A DNA stretch of 64,000 nucleotides from Thermomonas aquatica (GTDB taxonomy: Bacteria; Pseudomonadota; Gammaproteobacteria; Xanthomonadales; Xanthomonadaceae), in contig NZ_CP040871.1 of assembly GCF_006337105.1 (NCBI RefSeq), positions 1,426,001 to 1,490,000 of the forward strand. The letters run 5' to 3'. Below, piece after piece: positions 1-8,205 of this stretch (the first letter of the stretch is position 1; every line of letters begins with the position of its first letter). Below the pieces are notes generated by a model. That model saw only the letters and a list, made by a program, of their open reading frames with translations, ran no database searches and was not told where the DNA came from. The translations under genes and the position numbers were made by a program.

Positions 1-1
1 C

Positions 2-1321
2 ATCGCCGCGCTCGAGCAACGCCTTGCCGCGGTCGAGGCCGCCAACGCCGCGCCGGTCGCGACGGTTGCACCGGATGAACTCGACCAGCGCCTGCGCGTG
101 GTCGAGCGCCGGCAGGAACTCGATGCCGAAGCAGACGCCGCCAAGGCCGCCAGCGCGCCCGCGCTCAGCCTCAACGACAAGGGCCTGTCGGTGAAATCGG
201 CCGCCGGCGATTTCGAAGTGAAGCTGCGCGGACTGGTGCAGGCCGACGCGCGCCATTTCGGCGGCGACACGTCGGCCGCCCAGACCGACACCTTCCTGTT
301 CCGCCGCATCCGCCCGACCCTGGAAGGCAGCTTCGGCAAGCTGGTCGGTTTCCGCCTCACCCCGGAATTCGCCGGCGATTCGGCGACGATCGTCGATGCC
401 TATGTCGACCTCAAGTTCGATCCGCGCGCGACCGTGCGCATCGGCAAGCTCAAGGGGCCGATCGGGCTGGAACGCCTGCAATCCGGCGGCGCCACTGCCT
501 TCATCGAGCGCGGCTTCCCCACCGAACTCGCGCCCAACCGCGACCTTGGCGTGCAGCTGCAGGGCGAACTCGCCGGTGGCGGCCTGAGCTATGCGGCCGG
601 CGTGTTCAACGGCGCGCCGGACGGCCGCGATGCGGCGACCACCAATCCCGACGGCGATTTCGAACTGGCCGCGCGCGTGTTCGCCGAACCCTGGAAGAAC
701 AGCGCCAATGCGCTGTCCGGGCTCGGCTTCGGCATCGCCGCCAGCCACGGCGACAAGCACGGCAGCGGCAACAACTTCCTGCCGCGCTACCGCACGCCGG
801 GGCAGGTGCAGTTCTTCAACTACCGCAGCACGGTGCTGGCCGATGGCGAGCACCTGCGCGTCTCGCCGCAGGCCTACTACTACGGCGGGCGCCTGGGCCT
901 GCTCGGCGAATACATCAGTTCGCGGCAGGAGGTCCGCGCCGCCAACGGGACGCGCGCCGACCTGGAAAACACCGCCTGGCAAGTCACCGCCGGCTACGTC
1001 CTGACCGGCGAGGACGCCAGCTACAGGGGCGTGCTCAAGCCCAGCAACGCCTTCACCCTCGGCGGCGAGGGCTGGGGTGCGTTCGAGGTCGTCGGCCGCT
1101 ACGGCCGCCTCGACATCGACCATGACGCCTTCCCGCTGTTCGCCGACCCCAACGTCGCCAGCAGCGCCGCGCGCAGCTGGGGCATCGGCCTGAACTGGTA
1201 CCTCAACGCCAACGTCAAGCTGGTCGCCAACTACGCGCGCACCGCGTTCGACGCCGCGCCGGGCGCGACCGCCCGCGACGACGAGGACATCGTCTTCACC
1301 CGCGCGCAATTCTCGTTCTGA
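2..1321 (+). CDS. OprO/OprP-type anion-selective porin (5' end outside window)
   Basis: The frame is open from base 2, so the gene begins upstream of the window. The visible N-terminal part is a heptad-like Leu/Glu/Ala stretch, as in the periplasmic coiled coil of OprP porins. The rest is a beta-barrel pattern of short amphipathic strands separated by Gly/Asn/Asp turns, ending in a terminal Phe, the usual outer-membrane assembly signal. The family forms outer-membrane trimers selective for phosphate, pyrophosphate or related anions. It lies 31 bp before a sulfate importer and on the same strand, so its substrate here may be sulfate rather than phosphate; that is inference from position. A GTG at 98 is in frame but is not a credible start, because the coiled coil continues upstream of it. 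Confidence 0.8.
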   Translation: MAALEQRLAAVEAANAAPVATVAPDELDQRLRVVERRQELDAEADAAKAASAPALSLNDKGLSVKSAAGDFEVKLRGLVQADARHFGGDTSAAQTDTFLFRRIRPTLEGSFGKLVGFRLTPEFAGDSATIVDAYVDLKFDPRATVRIGKLKGPIGLERLQSGGATAFIERGFPTELAPNRDLGVQLQGELAGGGLSYAAGVFNGAPDGRDAATTNPDGDFELAARVFAEPWKNSANALSGLGFGIAASHGDKHGSGNNFLPRYRTPGQVQFFNYRSTVLADGEHLRVSPQAYYYGGRLGLLGEYISSRQEVRAANGTRADLENTAWQVTAGYVLTGEDASYRGVLKPSNAFTLGGEGWGAFEVVGRYGRLDIDHDAFPLFADPNVASSAARSWGIGLNWYLNANVKLVANYARTAFDAAPGATARDDEDIVFTRAQFSF

Positions 1322-1352
1322 AATCGTCCGCAACGCATCCGGAGAACCCCGC

Positions 1353-2363
1353 ATGAAGATTCGACATTCGTTGCTGCTGTCCGCGCTGGTGCTGGCCTTC
1401 GGCGCCGCGCACGCCGCCGACAAGACCCTGCTCAACGTGTCCTACGACCCGACCCGCGAACTGTACGAAGACGTCAACCGCGCCTTCGCCGCGCAATGGA
1501 AGCGGCAGACCGGCGAGACCCTGACCATCCGCGCCTCGCACGGCGGTTCCGGCAAGCAGGCGCGCGCGGTGATCGACGGCCTCGAGGCCGACGTGGTGAC
1601 GCTGGCGCTGTCCGCCGACATCGACGCCATCGCCGACAAGGGCAAGTTGCTGCCGGCCAACTGGCAATCGCGCCTGCCGCACAACAGCGCGCCCTACACC
1701 TCGACGATCGTGTTTCTGGTCCGCAAGGGCAACCCGAAGAAAATCCGCGACTGGGGCGACCTGGCGAAACCCGGCGTGGGCGTGATCACCCCGAACCCGA
1801 AGACTTCCGGCGGCGCGCGCTGGAACTACCTGGCGGCGTGGGCCTGGGCCTCGAAGGAATACCGCGAAGGCGGCAAGGTGGTCGATTTCCTCACACGATT
1901 GTTCAAGAACGTGCCGGTGCTGGATACCGGCGCGCGCGGCGCGACCACGACCTTCGTCGAGCGCGGCATCGGCGACGTGCTGCTGGCATGGGAGAACGAA
2001 GCATTGCTCACCCTCAACGATGCCGACACCCGCGCGAAGTTCGAGATCGTGGTGCCCTCGATCAGCATCAAGGCGGAGCCGCCGGTGGCCTGGGTGGACA
2101 AGAACGTGGCCCGCCACGGCACCCGCAAGCAGGCCGAGGCCTATCTGCGCTTCCTGTATTCGCCGCAGGGGCAGGCGCTGGCGGCGAAGCATTTCTACCG
2201 CCCGGCGGAACCCGACAAGGTGGCCGACAAGGCCGCGCTGGCACGCTTCCCGGCGGTGGACCAGGTGACCATCGACGGCGCGTTCGGCGGCTGGAAGAAG
2301 GCGCAGGCCGAGCACTTCGCCGACGGCGGCTTCTTCGACCGCATCTACAGGCCGGGCAGCTGA
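1353..2363 (+). CDS. sbp: Sulfate ABC transporter periplasmic binding protein
   Basis: A 336-residue protein with a Sec signal peptide (Lys/Arg start, hydrophobic core, AHA-A cleavage near residue 21). The mature protein begins with the [13 protein letters not shown] block that is diagnostic for sulfate/thiosulfate binding proteins, followed by [16 protein letters not shown] and the [16 protein letters not shown] motif. It captures sulfate in the periplasm and hands it to CysT/CysW. A GGAG-type ribosome site precedes ATG 1353. The stop lies 7 bp before cysT, so the genes form one operon. Sbp and CysP cannot be separated from sequence alone. Confidence 0.93.
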   Translation: MKIRHSLLLSALVLAFGAAHAADKTLLNVSYDPTRELYEDVNRAFAAQWKRQTGETLTIRASHGGSGKQARAVIDGLEADVVTLALSADIDAIADKGKLLPANWQSRLPHNSAPYTSTIVFLVRKGNPKKIRDWGDLAKPGVGVITPNPKTSGGARWNYLAAWAWASKEYREGGKVVDFLTRLFKNVPVLDTGARGATTTFVERGIGDVLLAWENEALLTLNDADTRAKFEIVVPSISIKAEPPVAWVDKNVARHGTRKQAEAYLRFLYSPQGQALAAKHFYRPAEPDKVADKAALARFPAVDQVTIDGAFGGWKKAQAEHFADGGFFDRIYRPGS

Positions 2364-2370
2364 GCGGGCG

Positions 2371-3210
2371 ATGTCGATCGCACGCAGGCATCGCCGGCCA
2401 CTGCCCGGCTTCGGCATCAGCCTCGGCCTGGGCACCGCCTGGCTGGGCGTGGTGGTGCTGTTGCCGCTGGCCGCGCTCAGCGTGCGCGCCGCGGGATTGG
2501 GCGCCGACGGCTGGCTGCGCGCGATCGGCGACCCGCGTGTGCAGGCGGCGCTGGAATTGAGCTTCGGCGCCGCCTTGCTCGCGGCTTTCATCGCTGCCTT
2601 GGTCGGCGCGCTGGTGGCTTGGGTGGTGGTGCGCTACCGCTTCCCCGGCCGCCGCCTGCTGGATGCGCTGGTCGACCTGCCGTTCGCCTTGCCGACCGCG
2701 GTCGCCGGCATCGCGCTGACCGCGATCTACGCGCCGAACGGGTCGGTGGGCAGGTTGTTCGCCGAACACGACATCAAGATCGCCTACGCGACGCCGGGCA
2801 TCGTCATCGCCCTGGTCTTCATCGGCCTGCCGTTCGCGGTGCGCACCCTGCAACCGGTGCTGGAAACGCTGGGCCGCGAGCAGGAGGAAGCCGCCGCCTC
2901 GCTGGGCGCATCGCGCTTCACCACGCTGCGGCGGGTGATCGTGCCGGAATTGCTGCCGGCGCTGCTCACCGGCTTCTCGCTGGCGTTCGCCCGCGGGCTG
3001 GGCGAATACGGCTCGGTGATCTTCATCGCCGGCAACCTGCCGTTCAAGACCGAGATCACGCCGCTGCTGATCACCATCCGCCTGGAGGAATACGACTACG
3101 ACGGCGCAGTGGCGATCGCCGCGCTGCTGCTGGTCGCTTCGTTCGCCTGCCTGCTGGCGATCAACGCGATCCCGGCGTTGCTCTCGCACGGGAAGCGCAG
3201 CGATGGCTGA
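2371..3210 (+). CDS. cysT: Sulfate ABC transporter permease CysT (CysU)
   Basis: A 279-residue inner-membrane permease with about six hydrophobic segments. The EAA loop that contacts the ATPase is visible as EEAAASLGASRFTTLRRVI near residues 170-190, and the LPTAVAGIALTAIYAPNG segment is typical of CysT. It forms the translocation channel for sulfate with CysW. Its end overlaps the start of cysW by 8 bp, indicating translational coupling. Length matches the family. Confidence 0.93.
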   Translation: MSIARRHRRPLPGFGISLGLGTAWLGVVVLLPLAALSVRAAGLGADGWLRAIGDPRVQAALELSFGAALLAAFIAALVGALVAWVVVRYRFPGRRLLDALVDLPFALPTAVAGIALTAIYAPNGSVGRLFAEHDIKIAYATPGIVIALVFIGLPFAVRTLQPVLETLGREQEEAAASLGASRFTTLRRVIVPELLPALLTGFSLAFARGLGEYGSVIFIAGNLPFKTEITPLLITIRLEEYDYDGAVAIAALLLVASFACLLAINAIPALLSHGKRSDG

Positions 3211-4054
3211 GGCGCACGACGTGCTGCACGAACCGGCGTGGCTGCGGCGCACGCTGATCGCGCTGGCGGTGCTGGCGATGCTGGCGCTGGTGGCGATGCC
3301 GCTGGGCATGGTGCTGGCCGCCGCCTTCGCCAAGGGCCCCGGCGTGTGGCTGGCCGCGCTGCGCGAACCCGATGCCCTGTCCGCGTTGCGGCTCACCCTG
3401 TTCACCGCCGCCATCGTCATCCCGGTCAATGCCATCTTCGGCCTGTTCGCCGCATGGGCGCTGGCGCGCTTCGAGTTCCGCGGCAAGCAGCTGCTGCTGG
3501 CGCTGATCGACCTGCCGTTCGCGGTCTCGCCGGTGGTGGCCGGGCTGTGCCTGGTGCTGCTGTTCGGCGCGCAGGGTTGGTTCGCCGAACTGCTGCAGCG
3601 TCACGAGGTCAAGATCCTGTTCGCGCGGCCCGGCATCGTGCTGGCCACGCTGTTCGTCACCTTCCCGTTCGTGGTGCGCGAACTGCTGCCGTTGATGCAG
3701 CAGCAGGGCGCCGACGAGGAACTGGCCGCGCGTTCGCTCGGCGCCGGCGCATGGACCATGTTCCGCCGGGTGACCCTGCCCAACATCAAGTGGGGCCTGC
3801 TGTACGGCGTGCTGTTGTGCAGCGCGCGGGCGATGGGCGAGTTCGGCGCGGTGTCGGTGGTGTCCGGCCACATCCGCGGGCTGACCAACACCCTGCCGCT
3901 GCACATCGAGATCCTCTACAACGAATTCGACGGCACCGCGGCGTTCGCGGCGGCGTCGCTGCTCGCCGGCCTCGCGCTGGTCACCCTGGTCCTGAAGTTC
4001 TGGCTGGAAGCACGTCACGGCGACGCCATCGCGCAGTCGCACAGAAGGCATTGA
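3203..4054 (+). CDS. cysW: Sulfate ABC transporter permease CysW
   Basis: A 283-residue permease with six predicted membrane spans. The EAA loop is EELAARSLGAGAWTMFRRVT around residues 172-191, and the preceding DLPFAVSPVVAGLCLVLLFG segment is typical of CysW. It is the second membrane subunit of the sulfate importer. The gene overlaps cysT by 8 bp and is followed after 3 bp by cysA, so the four genes sbp-cysT-cysW-cysA form one transcription unit. Confidence 0.93.
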   Translation: MAEAHDVLHEPAWLRRTLIALAVLAMLALVAMPLGMVLAAAFAKGPGVWLAALREPDALSALRLTLFTAAIVIPVNAIFGLFAAWALARFEFRGKQLLLALIDLPFAVSPVVAGLCLVLLFGAQGWFAELLQRHEVKILFARPGIVLATLFVTFPFVVRELLPLMQQQGADEELAARSLGAGAWTMFRRVTLPNIKWGLLYGVLLCSARAMGEFGAVSVVSGHIRGLTNTLPLHIEILYNEFDGTAAFAAASLLAGLALVTLVLKFWLEARHGDAIAQSHRRH

Positions 4055-4057
4055 CCG

Positions 4058-5098
4058 ATGGAATTGCAACTCCGAAACCTGGGCAAGCGTTATCCCGGCG
4101 TCGCCGCGCTCGATGCGGTCGACCTCGACATCGCCTCCGGCGAACTGGTGGCCCTGCTCGGCCCGTCCGGCTCCGGCAAGACCACCCTGTTGCGGGTGAT
4201 CGCCGGGCTGCTGCATGCCGACCGCGGCAGCGTGCGCTTCGGCGAGATCGATGCGACCAAGCTCAGCCTGCGCGAGCGCAACGTCGGCTTCGTGTTCCAG
4301 CACTACGCGCTGTTCCGGCACATGAGCGTGGCCGAGAACGTCGCCTTCGGCCTGCGCAGCCGGCCGCGGCGCACCCGCCCGGACCAGGCGACGATCGCGC
4401 GCCGCGTGCAGGAGCTGCTGCAGCTGATCCAGCTGCCGGAACTCGGCGGGCGCTATCCGGAACAGCTGTCCGGCGGGCAGAAACAGCGCGTGGCCTTGGC
4501 GCGCGCGCTGGCGATCGAGCCTTCGGTGCTGTTGCTCGACGAACCGTTCGGCGCGCTGGACGCGAAGGTGCGCGTCGAACTGCGCCGCTGGCTGCGCAGG
4601 CTGCACGAACAGACCGGGCAGACCACGCTGTTCGTCACCCACGACCAGGAGGAAGCGCTGGAACTGGCCGACCGGGTGGTGGTGATGCGCGAAGGCCGGG
4701 TCGAACAGGTCGGCACGCCAAGCGAGATCTATCGCGAGCCGGCCTCGCCCTATGTGTTCGACTTCATCGGCCGCGCCAATGCGCTGGCCGGCGAGGTGCG
4801 CGATGGCCGCTTCGAGGCGCGCAACCTGCTGCTGGATGCTGCCGGCGTGGCGAATGGCGCCGCCCGCCTGTATGTGCGCCCGCACGATCTTGCCCTGGCC
4901 GACGGCGACGACGAGGGCATGCCCGCGCAAGTACGGGCGCAGCACCGCCGCGCCGACCGCATCACCCTCGAACTCGCGGTGGACGGGCAAGAGCGTGTGC
5001 TGGAACTCGACCTGGCCGACCGCCCGGATCGACATCCGCCCGCCATCGGCGACCGGGTCCGCGTGCGGATCCTGCGTTACCGGGTGTTTCCTGCCTGA
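4058..5098 (+). CDS. cysA: Sulfate ABC transporter ATP-binding protein
   Basis: A 346-residue ATPase. The Walker [10 protein letters not shown] is at residues 35-43, the signature LSGGQ at 137-141, the Walker B VLLLDEP at 157-163 and the switch His in VTHDQEEA near 195. A C-terminal TOBE-like regulatory region (about 240-346) follows, including YVRPHDL. It energises sulfate uptake. It is the last gene of the operon and ends 3 bp before a convergent gene on the other strand, with no room for a conventional terminator between them. Confidence 0.94.
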   Translation: MELQLRNLGKRYPGVAALDAVDLDIASGELVALLGPSGSGKTTLLRVIAGLLHADRGSVRFGEIDATKLSLRERNVGFVFQHYALFRHMSVAENVAFGLRSRPRRTRPDQATIARRVQELLQLIQLPELGGRYPEQLSGGQKQRVALARALAIEPSVLLLDEPFGALDAKVRVELRRWLRRLHEQTGQTTLFVTHDQEEALELADRVVVMREGRVEQVGTPSEIYREPASPYVFDFIGRANALAGEVRDGRFEARNLLLDAAGVANGAARLYVRPHDLALADGDDEGMPAQVRAQHRRADRITLELAVDGQERVLELDLADRPDRHPPAIGDRVRVRILRYRVFPA

Positions 5099-5101
5099 GG
5101 A

Positions 5102-5794
5102 TCAGCGCAGCGTGGCGCAGTCGACGGATTTCGATGCCGCGATGGCGGCCAGCGCGGTGCGATTGGCGTGCGCCGGCAACCGCGCGTCCAGCCAGGCCTG
5201 CGCGGCGGTATCGCCCAAGGCTTCGGCGACCGCCGGGATGCCCTTGGCCTTGAGCTCGGCCTCGCGCCGGCGCGCGGCCTCCTCGCCGCCGTAGCGCCCC
5301 AGCGCGATGCTATTGGCGGCGTCGCCTTCGTTCATCACGTACCAGTCGCTGATCCCGGCGGCCTTGATCCTCTCGCCCATCGCAGTGGCCTCCGCGCGGG
5401 TGGCGAAGGCCGGCACGTGCACCTTCCAGCCACGCGCGGAACGCGCAGGAGTGTCGCGCGGCAGCGCGGCGAGGCCCGCCGCGGACAACGCGGCGCGTGC
5501 GGCATCGCGCGCGGCGCCGTCGACGAACGGGCCGAAGCGCAGGCACTGCTCGACGGCGGCGGGTTTCGCCGGCGTTTGCACCGGCACCGCGACGGCGACC
5601 GGCGCGGCGGATGCCGCCGCGGTTGCTGCGCGCACGGCGGGGGCGAGCGGTTCGCCCACCAGGCGCAAGCCCGGCACGCCTGCCGGTGGCGGCGGCGTGG
5701 CGGCGGCCGGCATCGCATTGCCGCCGCTGACCCACCATGCGGCGATGCCGATGTTGAGGACCAGCAGGAACACGATGGCGGCGCGCAGGATCAT
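5102..5794 (-). CDS. SPOR-domain membrane protein
   Basis: A 230-residue protein with one N-terminal membrane anchor (residues 3-23), a Pro/Ala/Val-rich linker (30-85), then a C-terminal region of about 75-130 residues resembling a SPOR domain (CLRFGPFVDGAARDAARAAL, then GWKVHVPAF and the repeat-like second half). SPOR domains bind denuded septal peptidoglycan, so a role at the division site is likely. It is the last gene of a minus-strand run after coaX (9 bp gap). The DamX/DedD/FtsN relationship is by domain only; no specific orthologue is claimed. Confidence 0.7.
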   Translation of the reverse strand: MILRAAIVFLLVLNIGIAAWWVSGGNAMPAAATPPPPAGVPGLRLVGEPLAPAVRAATAAASAAPVAVAVPVQTPAKPAAVEQCLRFGPFVDGAARDAARAALSAAGLAALPRDTPARSARGWKVHVPAFATRAEATAMGERIKAAGISDWYVMNEGDAANSIALGRYGGEEAARRREAELKAKGIPAVAEALGDTAAQAWLDARLPAHANRTALAAIAASKSVDCATLR

Positions 5795-5803
5795 GCGGCC
5801 AGT

Positions 5804-6517
5804 TTATGCGAAGGCCTGCGCCTGCCAACGGGCGAGGCCGCGCAGGACCGCATCCGGGACATGGCGATGCGGCGGCAGGCGATCGCGCAACGCCATGGCG
5901 CCGCCGCCGTGCAGCCACAGCGCGGGCGCAGCGCCGAGCAGGCCCTGCGCGCGTTCCAGACTGCGTTCGATCAGCGCCAACGCCGCGCCTTCGCAGCCGG
6001 AGGCCAGCGCGTGCCCGGTATCGCCGGCGAATTCCGCGTAGGCGCCGCCGGATTCCGGCAACACCGGCGCGCGCGCATGCAAGGCCTGCCGCATCAGCAT
6101 CGGCGACGGCGCGATGCGCCCGCCATGGTGCCATCCGCCGGCATCGAGCAGGTCGATGGTGAGCGCGGTGCCGATCCCGACCAGCAGCACGTCGCCGGCA
6201 TCCAGCGCCGACAGCAGCGCGAGGAAGCGATCCACGCCCAGGTGCCGCGGGTTTTCGTAGGCGATGCGCAGGCCGCCGCAGCGCGACTGCGTGCGCACCA
6301 GGTGCAGGCGTCCGAAACGCGCGCACAACGCATCGAGCAGGGCCACGCGGCGTTCGTCCGCCGCCACGCTGGCGATGCAGGCGGCATCGCCGCGCGGCAA
6401 TGCGCGCAGCCATGCCTCGCCGTCCTCGTGCGCGACCGCGCCGGCATCGGCCAGCGATCCGTCCGCGCACGATCGGGCGAACTTCAGCCGGGTATTGCCG
6501 AGGTCGAACAACCACAT
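5804..6517 (-). CDS. coaX: Type III pantothenate kinase
   Basis: This protein phosphorylates pantothenate, the first step of coenzyme A synthesis. At 237 residues it is within the family range. The ASKHA-fold motifs are visible: FDLGNTRLK near the N terminus (phosphate-binding loop), HLGVDRFLALL (catalytic Asp region) and LVGIGTALTIDLLD. I chose ATG 6517 because it places the DLGNT motif directly after the start, as in relatives; an ATG at 6523 and a GTG at 6526 are in frame and only add two or three residues. The start lies beside a 14-bp tandem repeat. It follows birA and precedes the SPOR gene in one operon. Confidence 0.88.
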   Translation of the reverse strand: MWLFDLGNTRLKFARSCADGSLADAGAVAHEDGEAWLRALPRGDAACIASVAADERRVALLDALCARFGRLHLVRTQSRCGGLRIAYENPRHLGVDRFLALLSALDAGDVLLVGIGTALTIDLLDAGGWHHGGRIAPSPMLMRQALHARAPVLPESGGAYAEFAGDTGHALASGCEGAALALIERSLERAQGLLGAAPALWLHGGGAMALRDRLPPHRHVPDAVLRGLARWQAQAFA

Positions 6518-6559
6518 GCTCATCACAGACGGCTCATCACAGACGGCTCACGACGGACG
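6518..6559. repeat. 14-bp tandem repeat, three units, at the birA/coaX junction
   Basis: The unit GCTCATCACAGACG occurs twice perfectly (6518-6531, 6532-6545) and a third time with changes (6546-6559); a fourth begins at 6560. On the coding (minus) strand each perfect unit carries GTGATGAGC, so the repeat has multiplied the start-codon region of coaX. Because 14 is not a multiple of 3, the copies place ATG in different frames. Confidence 0.9.
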
Positions 6560-6561
6560 GC

Positions 6562-7551
6562 TCATGCGCGCACGCTCACGTCGCCGGCATGCACCTGGCG
6601 TTCGCGGCCTTCGCCGTCGCGCACCCGCAGCGCGCCGTCGGCGGCGATGCCGAGCGCGCTCGCCGGCCATGCGCCATCGCCCTCGTGCACGCGCAGCGCG
6701 CGGCCCGCCAGGGCATCCAGCGCCGCATAGCGCGGCAGGAACGGCGCCAGGCCTTCGGCGTCGAACTGCTGCAGCGCCGGCAACAGCCGCGACAGCAGCA
6801 TCGCGACGACGGCATTGCGCGACACGGGCTGCGGCGACATCGCGGCCAGGTCGATCCAGGGTTGGTCGATGCCGCCCGCGGCTTCGGCCGGCATGCGCAC
6901 ATTGATCCCCAGGCCGATCACCGCGCGCGCCGCGCCGGCCGCCTCGCCGCCGCCCTCCACCAGCAGGCCGCCGAGCTTGCGCAAGCCGTCGCCGTCGGCA
7001 ACCACCAGGTCGTTCGGCCACTTCAGGCCGACATCGCCGAAACCGAGTCCGCGCAGCGCCTCGCAGGCGGCGATCCCGGCGACCAGGCTGAGCCCGCCCA
7101 ACCGCGCCAGCCCGCCATCGAAACGACGCGCGACCGAAAGATAGACATGCGCGGCGAGCGGCGACGACCAGCTGCGCCCGCGCCGTCCGCGGCCGCCGGT
7201 CTGGCGCTCCGCCAGCAGCACCGCACAACCGCGCTGCGGGGTCTCGCGCCGCAACAGTTCGCTGTTGCTCGAATCCAGCGACCAGGCGATTTCGAGCGCG
7301 GCCAGTTGCGCACGCACGGGCTTGGGCAGCGCGGCGGCGATGGCATCGGCCTGCAGCAGGTCGAGCGGCTGCTCGAGCCGGTAGCCGCGGCCGGGCGCGG
7401 CGGCGATCGCGATGCCGGCGGCGCGCAGGGCATCGATGCGTTTCCATACCGCCGCGCGGGTCAGGCCGGCTTCGCGCGCCAGCAGGTCGCCGCTGACCGC
7501 GCCCGCGGCCAGCCGTTGCAGCAGGGCGCGCTCGCCGGCGGCATCGCTCAT
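6562..7551 (-). CDS. birA: Biotin--[acetyl-CoA-carboxylase] ligase and probable biotin repressor
   Basis: A 329-residue protein. The N-terminal winged helix (about residues 5-65, with SGDLLAREAGLTRAAVWKRI as the recognition region) is followed by the catalytic ligase domain: ERQTGGRGRRGRSW (biotinyl-AMP loop), KWPNDL and the GLGINV strand, and a C-terminal SH3-like domain. It activates biotin and attaches it to the carboxyl carrier protein; the DNA-binding domain suggests it also represses biotin genes. ATG 7551 overlaps the plsY stop (ATGA), which fixes the start; an upstream extension of the same frame lies inside plsY. Confidence 0.92.
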   Translation of the reverse strand: MSDAAGERALLQRLAAGAVSGDLLAREAGLTRAAVWKRIDALRAAGIAIAAAPGRGYRLEQPLDLLQADAIAAALPKPVRAQLAALEIAWSLDSSNSELLRRETPQRGCAVLLAERQTGGRGRRGRSWSSPLAAHVYLSVARRFDGGLARLGGLSLVAGIAACEALRGLGFGDVGLKWPNDLVVADGDGLRKLGGLLVEGGGEAAGAARAVIGLGINVRMPAEAAGGIDQPWIDLAAMSPQPVSRNAVVAMLLSRLLPALQQFDAEGLAPFLPRYAALDALAGRALRVHEGDGAWPASALGIAADGALRVRDGEGRERQVHAGDVSVRA

Positions 7552-8198
7552 CGGCCTTGTCCGCGATACAGGCGATGCAGCAGGCGCGCGCGCTCGAAAC
7601 GCGATTCGTTGCCGTTGCACAGGCGCTGCAGGTTGCTGCGATGGGTGAACACCAGGTACAGCGCGATGCCGATCGCGAACCACAGGCGCGGCGCCTCGGC
7701 ATCGATCCACCAGGCCAGCAGCGGCAGGCAGGCGCCGGCGACGACCGTGGCCAGGCCGACATAACCGCTACTGGTCAGCACCAGCAGCCAGACCAGCAGC
7801 AGCAGCGGGATCGACCACGGCCACAGCACCAGCAGGCCGCCGACCGCGGTGGCCGCGCCCTTGCCGCCGCGGAAGCCGTGCCACAGCGGCCAGACATGGC
7901 CGAGCACCGCCGCCGTCGCCGCCAGGTAGCCATGCGCGGTCACGCTCAACGGCTGGCCCACCGGCGCGTAACGCAACGCGATCCAGGTCGCCAGCATGCC
8001 CTTGCCGATGTCGAACGCGGCCACGCCCAGCGCGAATTTCCAGCCCAGGGTGCGGAAGGCATTGGTGCCACCGGCGTTGCCGCTGCCGTGCTTGCGGATG
8101 TCGATGCCGCGCAAACGCCCCAGCAGCAGGCTGCCGGAGGCGGAGCCGAGCAGGTAGGCGAACAGCAACAGCGATGCGGTCAGGAGATGCGGCGACAT
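7548..8198 (-). CDS. plsY: Acyl-phosphate:glycerol-3-phosphate acyltransferase
   Basis: A 216-residue integral membrane protein with about five spans. The three conserved PlsY motifs are visible: GSASGSLLLGRLRGIDIRKH with SGNAGGTNAFR, then WPLWHGFRGGKGAATAVGG, and FTHRSNLQRLCNGNE near the C terminus. It transfers the acyl group of acyl-phosphate to glycerol-3-phosphate, the first step of phospholipid synthesis. The start ATG 8198 is preceded 7 bp upstream by the end of the DAK2/DegV gene, whose relatives make acyl-phosphate, so the two may act in sequence. It overlaps birA by four bases. Confidence 0.93.
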   Translation of the reverse strand: MSPHLLTASLLLFAYLLGSASGSLLLGRLRGIDIRKHGSGNAGGTNAFRTLGWKFALGVAAFDIGKGMLATWIALRYAPVGQPLSVTAHGYLAATAAVLGHVWPLWHGFRGGKGAATAVGGLLVLWPWSIPLLLLVWLLVLTSSGYVGLATVVAGACLPLLAWWIDAEAPRLWFAIGIALYLVFTHRSNLQRLCNGNESRFERARLLHRLYRGQGR

Positions 8199-8205
8199 GC
8201 CGGGA

